Source: a virus
Virus record (IMG/VR): IMGVR_UViG_3300031565_000067
Location: 1 to 47,620 of that record
Direction: 5' to 3' (one strand)
Length of the DNA: 47,620 nt
Both the position numbers and the translations under genes were made by a program. Below, piece after piece: positions 39,845-47,620 of this stretch. The notes beneath the pieces are model-generated. The model did not search any database, had not been told where the DNA came from, and saw only the letters and a program-made list of their open reading frames with translations. Each line of letters begins with the position of its first letter. The first letter of the stretch is position 1.

Positions 39845-39881
39845 GTTGCCCGCACACGCCCGCCTTGGAAAGGGCCACAGG

Positions 39882-42011
39882 ATGGCCGAGCAGACGATCA
39901 CGAGCGAGATCATCCCGGCCTTCGGGATCGCCAAGGGCAAGACGGCCACCGAGAGTGAGTTACTCGAGCTCGTCATGGAGGCCTGGAAGGACGGGATCGA
40001 GCGCCGGCGTCCGTTCGAGAAGGACTGGATGCACAACATCATGTTCGCCGCGGGCCACCAGTGGCTTGAGTGGGACGTGATGGACGGGCAGTGGCGGCTG
40101 CGCGATCGCGTACCGAAAGAGCGGGTCCGGATGGTGGAAAACCGGACCCGTCGGTTGCATGAAGCAGCGATCGCTCTCCTCGTCGGCCACCGCCCCCGGT
40201 GGAACGTCATCACCGGCTCGCGGGATCAGAAGGACCGGGTGAAAGCGCAAATCTCCCAACGCGCGCTCGACGCCGCCTGGGACACGTACAGCCTCGATGA
40301 GCTCACCGAGGAGGCCGTGGACTGGCAGCTCTCCACCGGCATCGTCGCGGTCAAGACGTTCTGGGACACAGACATGGGGGGGATGGTCGAGGTGACGAAG
40401 CGGGACAAGAAGGGCCGCGAGATCGTGGACGAACGGGGCAACCCAATCGTCACCCTCGAACCTGCGGGCGATGTCCACGATGTAGTGATCCCGCCGTTCC
40501 TCATCCTGCCCGACCCGACGGCGACGAAGCCCGCGGACCTCGGGTGGCTGATTCACCATCCCTGGCGGCAGAAAGCCTACATCGAGCAACGCTGGCCCAA
40601 GAAGGCGGAAGAGGTGCAGTTCGAGGGGCGCCCCGAGGATGACTGGACCGAGGCGAAGCTGAAGGACTACTACAGCTCGCGGGGGGTGCAGTACCAGGAG
40701 CCTCCGGAGGGCAAGCGCTTCTGCAAGGGAGCCTACATCGCGGAGATGATCATTCGGCCCGGGCGGAAGTACCCGAAGGGCGCGATGATTCATGTGGCAA
40801 TGACGGGCAAGGAGGGGAGCGGGATCTTCCTCGACTGGGTAGACGAGCTGGATGAGGACATTCAGCAGCAAGGGTTCCTGCCCGGGCACACGGGGCTCGG
40901 GATCGAGTTCGCCCGCTGCTTCGCCGTGCCTGGCCGCTTCTGGCCCATGAGCTTCCTGGACCTGCTCTGCCCGATGAACAAGCACCTGAACAAGGTCCTG
41001 AGCGACGTGCTGGAGATTGAGGACAAGCACGCGAAGCCGAAGTGGCTTGTCGCGAGGAACGCGCAACTCGCGGAGGGCGCGTTGCATCAAGGCGCGGGCG
41101 AGGTCGTCGAGTACAACTGGCCCTTCAAGCCCGAGCAGTCCCAGCCAACCCAGATGCCAGTCTACGTCGTGGATCTCCACAAGACGATCCCCGTCCGCAT
41201 GCAGGAGTTGGCCGGCGTGCACCAGGCGACCCTGGGCCAGACGCCGGGCGACCTGCGGAGCGGCATCGCCATCTCGCTCGTCCAGGAACAGGACGAACGG
41301 GGTTTCACGCGGCCCAACCGCGAGAAGGAACGGCTCCTGAGCCGGATGGGCCGGCGGCGCCTGGCGCTCATGCGCGACAACTACGAGGAGGACCGGCTTG
41401 TCCACCTCGCCGGCGACGAGACCGCCCCGTGGGACATGCAGGAGTTCCGCAAGACCGACTTCACGGGCCTGCAAGACGTCCGGGTGAAAGAGGGGAGCAC
41501 GCTTCGGCGGAACGTCGCGGCCCAGCGGTCCCACATTCTCGAGTTGCTACAAACCGGTGCCGGGCCGGCCCTGACCGACCTTCCCCCAATCGAACGCGGC
41601 ACGGCCCTGGCCCGCATCCTGGAGGCCCTGGACCTCGGAGACATCGGCACGCTCTACGACGCGACGTCACTCGACAGCCAGAACGCGCGGTACGAGCAGG
41701 CGATGATGGAGCGGGGGCAACCCATGCCCATCACGCCCGAGGAAAACCCGCTGGTTCATCTGCGGGTGCACGGCGACGACATCAAGAGCGCGGCGAGCCA
41801 GGCGGGCAATCCCGCCATCCTGGCGATCAAGCGCCAGCACTTCATGCAGACCCGGCAGTTGGCGCTGACGATGATCGTGGGGACCGGCGGTGGCGAGACG
41901 GAAACGCCGACCGGTGGCAGCGGTACGAAAGCGAAACCTCCCGGCGGGCCCCAGCGAACGCCGAGGGAGCCGAAGGAAGAACGGCCTGGGCCACAAGCCC
42001 AGCAACCATAG
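39882..42011 (+). CDS. Portal protein
   Basis: 709 residues; GGAAAGGG lies upstream of the ATG at 39882, an in-frame extension back to 39807 is rejected because it crosses the terminator. Features of podovirus-type portals are present: an N-terminal clip/wing region with WMHNIMFAAGHQWLEW and RMVENRTRRLHEAAIALLVG, a long core (TFWDTDMGGMV, PWRQKAYIEQRWPKKAEEVQ), the stem helix region (PMSFLDLLCPMNKHLNKVLS, DLRSGIAISLVQEQDERG), and a Pro/Gly-rich tail. It forms the ring at one head vertex through which DNA enters and to which adaptor and nozzle attach. Confidence 0.85.
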   Translation: MAEQTITSEIIPAFGIAKGKTATESELLELVMEAWKDGIERRRPFEKDWMHNIMFAAGHQWLEWDVMDGQWRLRDRVPKERVRMVENRTRRLHEAAIALLVGHRPRWNVITGSRDQKDRVKAQISQRALDAAWDTYSLDELTEEAVDWQLSTGIVAVKTFWDTDMGGMVEVTKRDKKGREIVDERGNPIVTLEPAGDVHDVVIPPFLILPDPTATKPADLGWLIHHPWRQKAYIEQRWPKKAEEVQFEGRPEDDWTEAKLKDYYSSRGVQYQEPPEGKRFCKGAYIAEMIIRPGRKYPKGAMIHVAMTGKEGSGIFLDWVDELDEDIQQQGFLPGHTGLGIEFARCFAVPGRFWPMSFLDLLCPMNKHLNKVLSDVLEIEDKHAKPKWLVARNAQLAEGALHQGAGEVVEYNWPFKPEQSQPTQMPVYVVDLHKTIPVRMQELAGVHQATLGQTPGDLRSGIAISLVQEQDERGFTRPNREKERLLSRMGRRRLALMRDNYEEDRLVHLAGDETAPWDMQEFRKTDFTGLQDVRVKEGSTLRRNVAAQRSHILELLQTGAGPALTDLPPIERGTALARILEALDLGDIGTLYDATSLDSQNARYEQAMMERGQPMPITPEENPLVHLRVHGDDIKSAASQAGNPAILAIKRQHFMQTRQLALTMIVGTGGGETETPTGGSGTKAKPPGGPQRTPREPKEERPGPQAQQP

Positions 42012-42021
42012 GTGAGTCCCC

Positions 42022-42065
42022 GGCCTGGGGTACCTCCGGCCGCAGTGTGCGGCCGGCCCCAGGCC
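42022..42065 (+). repeat. Two-stage GC hairpin after the portal gene
   Basis: An outer 9-bp stem (GGCCTGGGG 42022-42030 with CCCCAGGCC 42057-42065) encloses an inner 8-bp stem (CCGGCCGC 42036-42043 with GCGGCCGG 42049-42056) and a five-base loop. Both stems are perfect. No T-run follows. It may act as an attenuator or protect the 3' end of the portal message. Confidence 0.65.
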
Positions 42066-42097
42066 ACGGGATCAAGCCGCGAGAAGGAGAGTGAGAC

Positions 42098-42895
42098 ATG
42101 GCAGACGACCCGACCCGCTCTGCAACCGAGGCCGGCCAGAGCGATGGGTCCGACACGCTGGACTGGACCAAGCCGCTACCCGACCCGAAGATGGAGAAGA
42201 TGCGGCAGGACATGGTCCGGCAGCACAACGCGAAGCTTCAGGAGGCGGCGCAAGCCCGCGAAGACCTCGAGGCGGAGCGGCAGACGCTCCAACAGGAGGT
42301 CGAGGACAAGGTGCTCACCGAACTCCAGGAGCGGGGCGCGTTCGATACCCTGGTTGACGACACCCCTGGGACGAAAACGAGAGGCGGAGAGGGCAAAGGC
42401 GAGGAACTCACGGAGGCCCAACAGCTCCACAAGGAGCTGGCCGATGTCAAGGCGGAGCACGGGAGCCTCAAGAAGGCCCTCCAAGACCTCACGGTCCAGC
42501 GCGAAATGGACCGGCTCAAGGGTGAGATCATCCGAGGCATGGCGCGCCACCCCGAAATCTTCCCCACGGAAGATACGGAAGACGAGAACGAGTCGACCTT
42601 CTTGGCGGACTGCATTGAGGAGATCGCGACGACGTACGCGACGAGCGGCGACGCTCAGAAGCGCGCGCCCGTGGCGAAGGCCGTCAAGAAGGTTGCCGAT
42701 CGGATCGTCTACATCCGGACTCGCGGCAAGACGGTGAAGAAGGACGCGACGGGTGGCGAGGGCGGATCCAGGCGCGTGAGGCCCGAGGGCGAGGGCGGCG
42801 GGTCAAGCATGCCCGACGACCTCAAGGACATGGACCTCGGGGATGATCGCTTCGTAGAGCGGATCATCCAGCACACGCGAGCGCAAGAGGACTGA
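42098..42895 (+). CDS. Scaffolding-type protein
   Basis: 265 residues; AAGGAG lies upstream of the ATG at 42098. It is highly charged and helical, with coiled-coil stretches at about 28-75 (KMEKMRQDMVRQHNAKLQEA and onward) and 100-145 (EAQQLHKELADVKAEHGSLK), then a basic Gly/Glu linker and a small C-terminal helix (DDLKDMDLGDDRFVERIIQH). This architecture, immediately before the major capsid gene and after the portal, is typical of scaffolds that guide head assembly and are then released. No protease motif is seen. Confidence 0.75.
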   Translation: MADDPTRSATEAGQSDGSDTLDWTKPLPDPKMEKMRQDMVRQHNAKLQEAAQAREDLEAERQTLQQEVEDKVLTELQERGAFDTLVDDTPGTKTRGGEGKGEELTEAQQLHKELADVKAEHGSLKKALQDLTVQREMDRLKGEIIRGMARHPEIFPTEDTEDENESTFLADCIEEIATTYATSGDAQKRAPVAKAVKKVADRIVYIRTRGKTVKKDATGGEGGSRRVRPEGEGGGSSMPDDLKDMDLGDDRFVERIIQHTRAQED

Positions 42896-42932
42896 CGCCC
42901 TGCACAGCCCGTCGCTTGCAGGAGTTCAAGCG

Positions 42933-44138
42933 ATGGCTGTCGACCTGACGACACTCACCAACGTACTGAAGTACCAGTACGGCCCGCGCCTGCTGGACTT
43001 CCTGGCGAAGAAGCACATCTACCTCAGCAAGATCCAGAAGAAGGTGCTGCCCATCCAGGGCAAGCAGTTCGTGTTTCCCGCGCGCGTGGGCGAGAACGAG
43101 GGCCTGAGCGCCGGGGCGGAGACGGCAGACCTGCCGACCGCTGGCAAGACCGCCTACCTCCAGCCCGCGTTCTACCCCAAGCAGCAGCGGGGCCGCGTGA
43201 CGGTCTACGTCAAGAGCATGGACGCGACCAAGAGCAAGGAGGGCTCCTGGATCCGCGCGTGGGACGAGCAGATCAAGTCCACCCTCCGCAACATGCGCCG
43301 GTGGATCGACGCGATGCTCCTCGGCGACGGCACCGGGCGGCTCGCGTACCTGTCGGGCGCCGACGACAACACCGTGCTGACGACCCTCCTGGGCTACCAG
43401 GGGCCCAGCGGCGACCACCTCGTGCAGAACAACATGGTGGTGGACGTGATCGATCTCACCGACTACACCACCGCCATCGCCAGCGCGCGGACCGTGAGCG
43501 CGCGGACCAAGACGGGCTGCACGATCAGCGGGGCAGCGCTCGCCGGCACCGCCGCCGGCGACTACTTCATCCGAGCGGGCAGCAACGGCTACAACGTCCA
43601 CGGGTTGCACGGGATCGTCTCGCAGACCGACCCGCCAAAGGAGGACTACGGCGGGCTCGACCGCGACGACACGGCGAACGAGGAGTGGAAGGGCCAGCAG
43701 TGCGACCTCACCACGATCAGCGTGATCAAGATCGACGGCGCCTACGACCAGATCGCCGAGATCGCGGACGAGCCGCCCGACCTCATGATGTGCCGCCACT
43801 CCACGCTGCGCAAGATCGCATCGCTCCTCGTCCCCACCCAGGTCCACTACGTGATGCCCAACCTCAAGGGCAACATGGAGCTGACCTGGAAGGGCCTGGA
43901 GTACCGCGGGACCGCCATCGTGCCGGACCCGCACATCTGGTCCCAGGAGTTGTACATGATCCGGCTCGCGGACTTCATGATCGGACAGCTCCGGCCCCTC
44001 GGCTGGATGGACGATGACGGCGCGATCATGTGCCGTCTGTCCAACAAGGCAGGGTACGAGGCGACCCTGCTGTGGGACATCGAGCACATCTGCGAGTTCC
44101 CGAAGCGGCAGATGCGCGGCTACAACGCCGAGACGTAG
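42933..44138 (+). CDS. Major capsid protein (HK97-fold type)
   Basis: 401 residues; TGCAGGAG lies upstream of the ATG at 42933. The N-terminus is a helical arm (LTTLTNVLKYQYGPRLLDFL), followed by the E-loop-like region (GKQFVFPARVGENEGLSAGA) and P-domain helix (DEQIKSTLRNMRRWIDAMLL). The A-domain region contains PDLMMCRHSTLRKIASLLVP and the closing beta part (AIVPDPHIWSQELYMIRLAD). These features, length and position after a scaffold gene fit the main head protein. Assignment is by pattern, not by alignment. Confidence 0.85.
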   Translation: MAVDLTTLTNVLKYQYGPRLLDFLAKKHIYLSKIQKKVLPIQGKQFVFPARVGENEGLSAGAETADLPTAGKTAYLQPAFYPKQQRGRVTVYVKSMDATKSKEGSWIRAWDEQIKSTLRNMRRWIDAMLLGDGTGRLAYLSGADDNTVLTTLLGYQGPSGDHLVQNNMVVDVIDLTDYTTAIASARTVSARTKTGCTISGAALAGTAAGDYFIRAGSNGYNVHGLHGIVSQTDPPKEDYGGLDRDDTANEEWKGQQCDLTTISVIKIDGAYDQIAEIADEPPDLMMCRHSTLRKIASLLVPTQVHYVMPNLKGNMELTWKGLEYRGTAIVPDPHIWSQELYMIRLADFMIGQLRPLGWMDDDGAIMCRLSNKAGYEATLLWDIEHICEFPKRQMRGYNAET

Positions 44139-44156
44139 CCTCCGCGTCTCGCAAGC

Positions 44157-44190
44157 CCCCCCCGGACGAACCGGCCCTCGTCCGGGGGGG
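44157..44190 (+). repeat. 13-bp perfect hairpin after the capsid gene
   Basis: Seven C plus GGACGA (44157-44169) pair exactly with TCGTCC plus seven G (44178-44190), leaving an eight-base loop. It starts 18 bases after the capsid stop and is not followed by a T-run. It could limit readthrough into the minor genes or stabilise the abundant capsid message. Confidence 0.7.
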
Positions 44191-44223
44191 CCTCCCCCCA
44201 AGCGTGGCCGGTGGAACCAGCCA

Positions 44224-44637
44224 ATGATCGGCGTCGCAGTCCCGAAGAACGTAGAACGGACCCTCCACGAGTTCGACCCGCGCCTGCGGCTCATCTGGAA
44301 CCAGCGCCGGAAACGCTTTGAGATCCTCGAGCGCCTGGCGGACGGCCAGAAGCACTACGCGCACTGCTTCTTTGTCGAAGTGGACGGGAAGGCGATCTAC
44401 GACCTCGGCAGCGGGGACTTCATCCTGCGCGAGCTTCGGTCGAGGGACGCGCGCCGGCGATTCAGGAACGATGACGATTTCATGTTCAAGACCACGGACG
44501 GCCCGGCCGCGGACCTCGAACGCGAAACGGCCGACTTCGAGGAGGAGACGAGCGACGAGATTGTGAAGGGCGCACTGGACGATTTCAAGGTCCGCAGGAC
44601 CGGCGTCCCGAAGCGCCTCAAGATTGAGAAGGCCTGA
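44224..44637 (+). CDS. Hypothetical protein downstream of major capsid
   Basis: 137 residues from the ATG at 44224; the ribosome site is weak (GTGGAA), which fits low expression after the capsid hairpin. Residues 1-70 are an alpha/beta unit (RTLHEFDPRLRLIWNQRRKR, YAHCFFVEVDGKAIYDL); later sequence is helical and charged (REHxR-like, DFEEETSDEIVKGALDDFKV). It may be a head completion or small capsid-associated protein. No family recognised. Confidence 0.65.
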   Translation: MIGVAVPKNVERTLHEFDPRLRLIWNQRRKRFEILERLADGQKHYAHCFFVEVDGKAIYDLGSGDFILRELRSRDARRRFRNDDDFMFKTTDGPAADLERETADFEEETSDEIVKGALDDFKVRRTGVPKRLKIEKA

Positions 44638-44652
44638 CAGGAGAACCAGACG

Positions 44653-46065
44653 ATGCCTCTCTTCGACACACAGACAGTCCCCAACCCGCAGGTGGACCCG
44701 ATCGAGGTCATGGTGCCCGAGATCGCGGGTCGGGGCAAGCGTTTCTTCGTGCACAGCGGGATCGGCAGCGCTTCCTCCGACGGGAAACTCGCTCAGTACC
44801 CGCTGCTGACCGTCGCCGCGGCGCTGGCCAAGTGCGTCCCCAACCGGGGCGACCGGGTCGTGTGCCTGCCCGGGCACGCGGAAACCATCAACGCCGTCAC
44901 GCTCCTGGCGCTCGACGTGGCGGGTGTGACCGTCGAGGGCCTGGGGGAGGGGTCGCTGAGGCCCACCCTGACGTTCTCGACCTCGACGGCGGCGATCCTC
45001 ACGGTGAGCGCCGCGAACGTGACGCTCAAGAACTTCATTCTGGCGAACAACATCGACTCGCAGGTCATCATGGTGGACGTGAACGCCGATGACTTCACGA
45101 TCGAGGACTGCGAGTTCCCGGAGGCGAGCGCCAAGCAGCCCCTCGTGTTCATCGACGTGAACGGCGGGGGCGCGAACGCGGCGGACCGGTGCAAGATCCG
45201 CCGGTGCAAGATCACCGCTGTGGCGAGTGGCGTCTGCAACGCCGCCATTGAGATCGGGGCCGTGCAGGACGGCGTGGAGATCGTGGACAACGTGATTCAG
45301 GGCGACTTCGACGACGCGGGCATCCACTCCGCGAGCATCCTGACGAACCTGGTGGTCAAGGACAACATCGTCAGCAACCTCCAGACCGGGCAGCACGCCA
45401 TCGAGTTGTCCGGGGCCGCCACGGGGTTCCTCGTGGACAACAGGCTCTACGGCGACACGTTGGGCACCATCCTGGACCCCGGCAGCATGAAGTGCCTGGG
45501 CAACCTGGAGGTGGACGCGATCGACCAGGCGGGCGTCGGGACGCCGGCCACTACCGCCGGGCCACTGCCGGCCGGCAGCATCGCGGCCACGACCTTCGCG
45601 GCGGACGCGATCAGCGCCGACGCCGTTTCCGCCGCTGCCGTCGCCAAGATCGCCGCGGGGCTCGAGCCCTTCTGGGTCAAGAAGACCCTCGTGTCCTCGG
45701 CCATCCTCACGACCGGCGTGGACGTGACAGGCGTCAGCTCCGGCGGCGCCCTCACCATCGAGGACGTGATCCTGCAGACCAACGCGACGGGCCTCGCCAC
45801 TGGCACCAACGTGATCTTCTACACCAACAACGCCAATGGTGATGGTGGCACGACGGGCTTTCTCCAGGAGGCTGTGGCGAACCTCGGTGCCAACGATACC
45901 GTCGAACTCGCCGCCGCTTCCGTCAACCACCAACACGCCGTTCTGGAGAGCGGCAAGAAGATCAGCGTCAAGGCCACCGGCGCCCACTGCGACGGGGCCG
46001 GGACGATCGACGTGTACATCAAGTTCAGCCGGCACGTCGCGGCCGCCACGATCGCCGCCGCCTGA
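44653..46065 (+). CDS. Right-handed beta-helix protein near the head genes
   Basis: 470 residues; AGGAGAACCAGACG precedes the ATG at 44653. Residues about 70-280 consist of beta-helix rungs with ladder-like repeats (AGVTVEGLGEGS, SAANVTLKNFILANN, DDFTIEDCEFPEA, CKIRRCKITAV, GVEIVDNVIQG, TNLVVKDNIVSN). A short Ala-rich stretch (AADAISADAVSAAAVAKIAA) follows, then a beta C-terminus. Such proteins can be decoration or fibre proteins attached to the capsid. Lacking the usual P22 tailspike active-site pattern, it is not assigned an enzyme activity. Confidence 0.7.
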   Translation: MPLFDTQTVPNPQVDPIEVMVPEIAGRGKRFFVHSGIGSASSDGKLAQYPLLTVAAALAKCVPNRGDRVVCLPGHAETINAVTLLALDVAGVTVEGLGEGSLRPTLTFSTSTAAILTVSAANVTLKNFILANNIDSQVIMVDVNADDFTIEDCEFPEASAKQPLVFIDVNGGGANAADRCKIRRCKITAVASGVCNAAIEIGAVQDGVEIVDNVIQGDFDDAGIHSASILTNLVVKDNIVSNLQTGQHAIELSGAATGFLVDNRLYGDTLGTILDPGSMKCLGNLEVDAIDQAGVGTPATTAGPLPAGSIAATTFAADAISADAVSAAAVAKIAAGLEPFWVKKTLVSSAILTTGVDVTGVSSGGALTIEDVILQTNATGLATGTNVIFYTNNANGDGGTTGFLQEAVANLGANDTVELAAASVNHQHAVLESGKKISVKATGAHCDGAGTIDVYIKFSRHVAAATIAAA

Positions 46066-46081
46066 TCCCTGACCACCCCAG

Positions 46082-46117
46082 AGGGCAGGCCCGGCTCTCA
46101 CGGGCCGGGCCTGCCCT
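46082..46117 (+). repeat. 14-bp perfect hairpin after the beta-helix gene
   Basis: AGGGCAGGCCCGGC (46082-46095) pairs with GCCGGGCCTGCCCT (46104-46117) around an eight-base loop, with no T-run after it. It begins 17 bases past the stop. This is the third such GC hairpin following a structural gene in this region. Confidence 0.7.
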
Positions 46118-46131
46118 GAAAGGGGAAGCAA

Positions 46132-46335
46132 GTGCGTCCTGATGACCTTCGCAGTGCCCTAGCCGAGATTCGGAGCGACACGAAGGCCATCCTGGCGCGC
46201 CTGGCCGCCGGCGACGTCCGGTTCGAGAACCTGAACGGCCGACTGAAGCGCGTCGAATGGATCGTGTGGCCGGCGGTCGGCTTGATGTTGACTGCGGTTG
46301 TGGTTGCCCTTCTGGCCCTGGTCATTCACAAGTGA
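46132..46335 (+). CDS. XhlA-like / holin-type membrane protein
   Basis: 67 residues from a GTG at 46132, preceded by AAAGGGGAAG. Residues 1-42 are an amphipathic, charged helix (DLRSALAEIRSDTKAILARL), and residues about 44-65 (WIVWPAVGLMLTAVVVALLA) a membrane helix, ending with a short basic tail. This is the layout of XhlA-type cell-surface haemolysin/holin partners of phages. It starts a run of membrane-associated genes. Function inferred from layout. Confidence 0.65.
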   Translation: MRPDDLRSALAEIRSDTKAILARLAAGDVRFENLNGRLKRVEWIVWPAVGLMLTAVVVALLALVIHK

Positions 46336-46348
46336 AGGAGAAAGAACC

Positions 46349-46933
46349 GTGAACCCGATCCGTCTGCGCACGCTCGTCGCCATCGCCCTGCTGCTCGCCC
46401 TCGTGGCGTTCGGCGCCGGCTGCCAGGGCATCCCCGGCCTGCCCATCGGGTTCGCCCCGAATCCCTCGGAGTCGGACATCGCACGGTGGGCGCTATTCCT
46501 GCCCAATCCGGCCGACCAGAACGAGTTGAACGTCCGCTACGACCAGCACGACAACATCTGGAATCTGGTCCCCCACAACAAGGACACGTGCCCCATCATC
46601 TGTTACTCCCCGCACTACAACAACTATCAGGCGGGCCTGCTCACCGAGTCGGAGTGGGGCAAGTTCCTCCTCAAGTTCTATAGGGCAAAGTGCAAGGCCG
46701 AGGACGACTGCCACTGCAAGGAGTTGCTCGGGTTGGCCGTTGAGCCTGCGCCCGACCCTGTTCCCGTGGCGGAGCCGGCGCCGTCCGCTCCCTCACACAC
46801 CGCACCTGCGGCGCCGTCTCCGCCCGTTACCATCCCGGCCGCCCCATCCGTGGCCGTGCCCGACGTGGACGACCTCAAGGCCAAGATCAATGCGGCAATC
46901 GCCAACTGGCTCAAGAGCAAGGGGCTAAAGTGA
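46349..46933 (+). CDS. Lipoprotein-like protein with Pro-rich region
   Basis: 194 residues from a GTG at 46349 after GAAGGAGAAAG. Residues 1-25 form a signal (MNPIRLRTLVAIALLLALVA) ending FGAGC, a slightly atypical lipobox with Cys25 as the possible lipid site. The mature part has several cysteines (DTCPIICY, CKAEDDCHCKE), then a long Pro/Ala-rich stretch, and ends with a helix (DLKAKINAAIANWLKSKGLK). An outer-membrane or periplasmic lipoprotein is expected; a spanin-like or exclusion role is possible. Confidence 0.7.
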   Translation: MNPIRLRTLVAIALLLALVAFGAGCQGIPGLPIGFAPNPSESDIARWALFLPNPADQNELNVRYDQHDNIWNLVPHNKDTCPIICYSPHYNNYQAGLLTESEWGKFLLKFYRAKCKAEDDCHCKELLGLAVEPAPDPVPVAEPAPSAPSHTAPAAPSPPVTIPAAPSVAVPDVDDLKAKINAAIANWLKSKGLK

Positions 46934-47109
46934 GGCTGCTGCGCTTCTGGAACTGGCGGGCCTGGGACGTGCTTACGGGCGTCATCGCCTCCGTGTTCAT
47001 CGCCTGGCTTGTGATTCGCTGGGCGCGGTGGAACGGCCACCAGACGACCGACGACACCGCCGACTTTCTCGACGACACGCGCGACCATCGCTGGGAGTGC
47101 CACGGATGA
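46930..47109 (+). CDS. 59-residue single-pass membrane protein
   Basis: A GTG at 46930 overlaps the previous stop (GTGA). The product MRLLRFWNWRAWDVLTGVIA has a hydrophobic segment at about 13-28 (DVLTGVIASVFIAWLVIRW), followed by a charged soluble end (TTDDTADFLDDTRDHRWECH). It is coupled to genes on both sides (stop overlaps the next ATG). It may be a small holin, antiholin or exclusion protein. No family recognised. Confidence 0.6.
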   Translation: MRLLRFWNWRAWDVLTGVIASVFIAWLVIRWARWNGHQTTDDTADFLDDTRDHRWECHG

Positions 47110-47261
47110 CCGAACGCATCGTGTTTTGGCTTCTCGACCGTGCCCTCTCCTGGCTCGCCAAGCGCCTCGCCGCCCGCGGCGCCCAGCAAGAGGTGTCCGA
47201 CGCGGAGTATCTGGCCGAGGTCCGCCGCAGGCTCCAGGACGTGAAGGATTCGCTGAAATGA
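47106..47261 (+). CDS. 51-residue amphipathic mini-protein
   Basis: The ATG at 47106 overlaps the previous stop (ATGA). MTERIVFWLLDRALSWLAKR is an amphipathic helix able to lie on a membrane, followed by a charged helix (VSDAEYLAEVRRRLQDVKDS). The stop overlaps the following ATG. The chain fits a small membrane-bound regulator, perhaps of lysis. Function unknown. Confidence 0.6.
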   Translation: MTERIVFWLLDRALSWLAKRLAARGAQQEVSDAEYLAEVRRRLQDVKDSLK

Positions 47262-47620
47262 ACCGACGGACCATCACAGCGGCAATCGGCTTGGCGGTGG
47301 CGGCGGCAGTGAGCACGGCGCTCCTCGTGCAGCCGCCGGCGGTCGAGGCTCCGCCGCCGCCCGTGCTGGAGAAGTCCGTCTCCGTCGAGCTCCTACCCTT
47401 CCCAGCCGCCTGCCGCACCGACGCCGAGCGATGCGAGTGCGCCTATTCGACCCTCGAAGCCCTGCGCCTCCGCCACAACGCCCAGGCCGCCCTCGCGCGC
47501 GCGGGCAAGCTCAAGCCCGCCGAGTTCGCCGCGTGGAAGCTCGCCTACTTCCGTCCGCGCCAGGAGATGATCGTCGCTGCCGTGTGCGCTTACCGCGACA
47601 AGGTGATCAAGCCGCCGAAG
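47258..47620 (+). CDS. Partial membrane-anchored protein (3' end missing)
   Basis: 121 residues are visible and the frame continues past the right edge. Residues about 8-24 (AAIGLAVAAAVSTALLV) are an anchor or signal sequence, followed by a Pro-rich hinge (PPAVEAPPPPVL) and a helical part (ECAYSTLEALRLRHNAQAAL, EFAAWKLAYFRPRQEMIVAA) with three cysteines. A membrane anchor plus extracytoplasmic helical domain is the layout of inner spanins, but no signature proves it. Confidence 0.65.
   Translation, partial: MNRRTITAAIGLAVAAAVSTALLVQPPAVEAPPPPVLEKSVSVELLPFPAACRTDAERCECAYSTLEALRLRHNAQAALARAGKLKPAEFAAWKLAYFRPRQEMIVAAVCAYRDKVIKPPK

Overview
The window holds most of the genome of a temperate, short-tailed (podovirus-type) bacteriophage, or the prophage form of one. 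The DNA is GC-rich and gene-dense, with genes that overlap or abut. The supporting evidence is a head module in order (large terminase, portal, scaffold, major capsid), a head-tail adaptor, a beta-propeller tail nozzle, ejection-type proteins including a 2084-residue one, and a tyrosine integrase. Clear TTGACA/TATAAT-type promoters and AGGAG ribosome sites point to an ordinary sigma-70-type bacterial host. Signal peptides and lipobox-like sequences suggest, without proving, a diderm host. I cannot name the host. Both edges cut through rightward late genes, which fits a circularly permuted genome opened inside the late operon.

Layout. (1) 1-14905, rightward late genes: fibre-like proteins, adaptor, nozzle, ejection proteins. 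One leftward gene with its own consensus promoter and a signal peptide (5555-5971) interrupts them and looks like a moron. (2) 14796-16225, leftward: integrase and a small partner gene. (3) 16263-16319: divergent int/early promoters that share a palindromic -10 region, with a 12-bp palindrome inside the rightward spacer. (4) 16363-29922, rightward early operon: small regulators, an excisionase-like HTH protein, a YqaJ exonuclease with a putative annealing partner, a replication initiator and DnaC-like loader, about fifteen tiny accessory genes (several zinc ribbons, ABA-sandwich proteins, a DUF5131 protein), a DNA methyltransferase and a RusA-like resolvase. (5) 36054 down to 29759, a leftward operon from one strong promoter: a small protein, a MoxR-type AAA+ ATPase, a phage-widespread helical protein, a metallopeptidase/VWA protein, seven small or accessory genes, and a serine-recombinase relative that has lost its catalytic residues. 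(6) 36055-36876, the only long gene-free stretch: A-poor, G-rich, with a G-quadruplex motif, ending in the rightward late promoter. (7) 36877-47620, rightward: packaging and head genes, a beta-helix protein, then a run of small membrane and lipoprotein-like genes in the place where lysis genes might be expected. No endolysin is recognisable.

How the parts may work together (inference): the operator-bearing divergent promoter sets integrase against early expression; the early operon supplies recombination, replication and DNA modification; the leftward MoxR/VWA operon is a separate early or accessory block; the promoter at 36767 starts packaging and virion genes, which run through the right edge and back in at the left edge. 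The most notable systems are the MoxR-helical-VWA/metallopeptidase operon, the catalytically dead serine-recombinase relative, an 11-base leader shared by five leftward genes including the distant integrase, and the polyvalent ejection protein with a DdrB/ParB-like segment.
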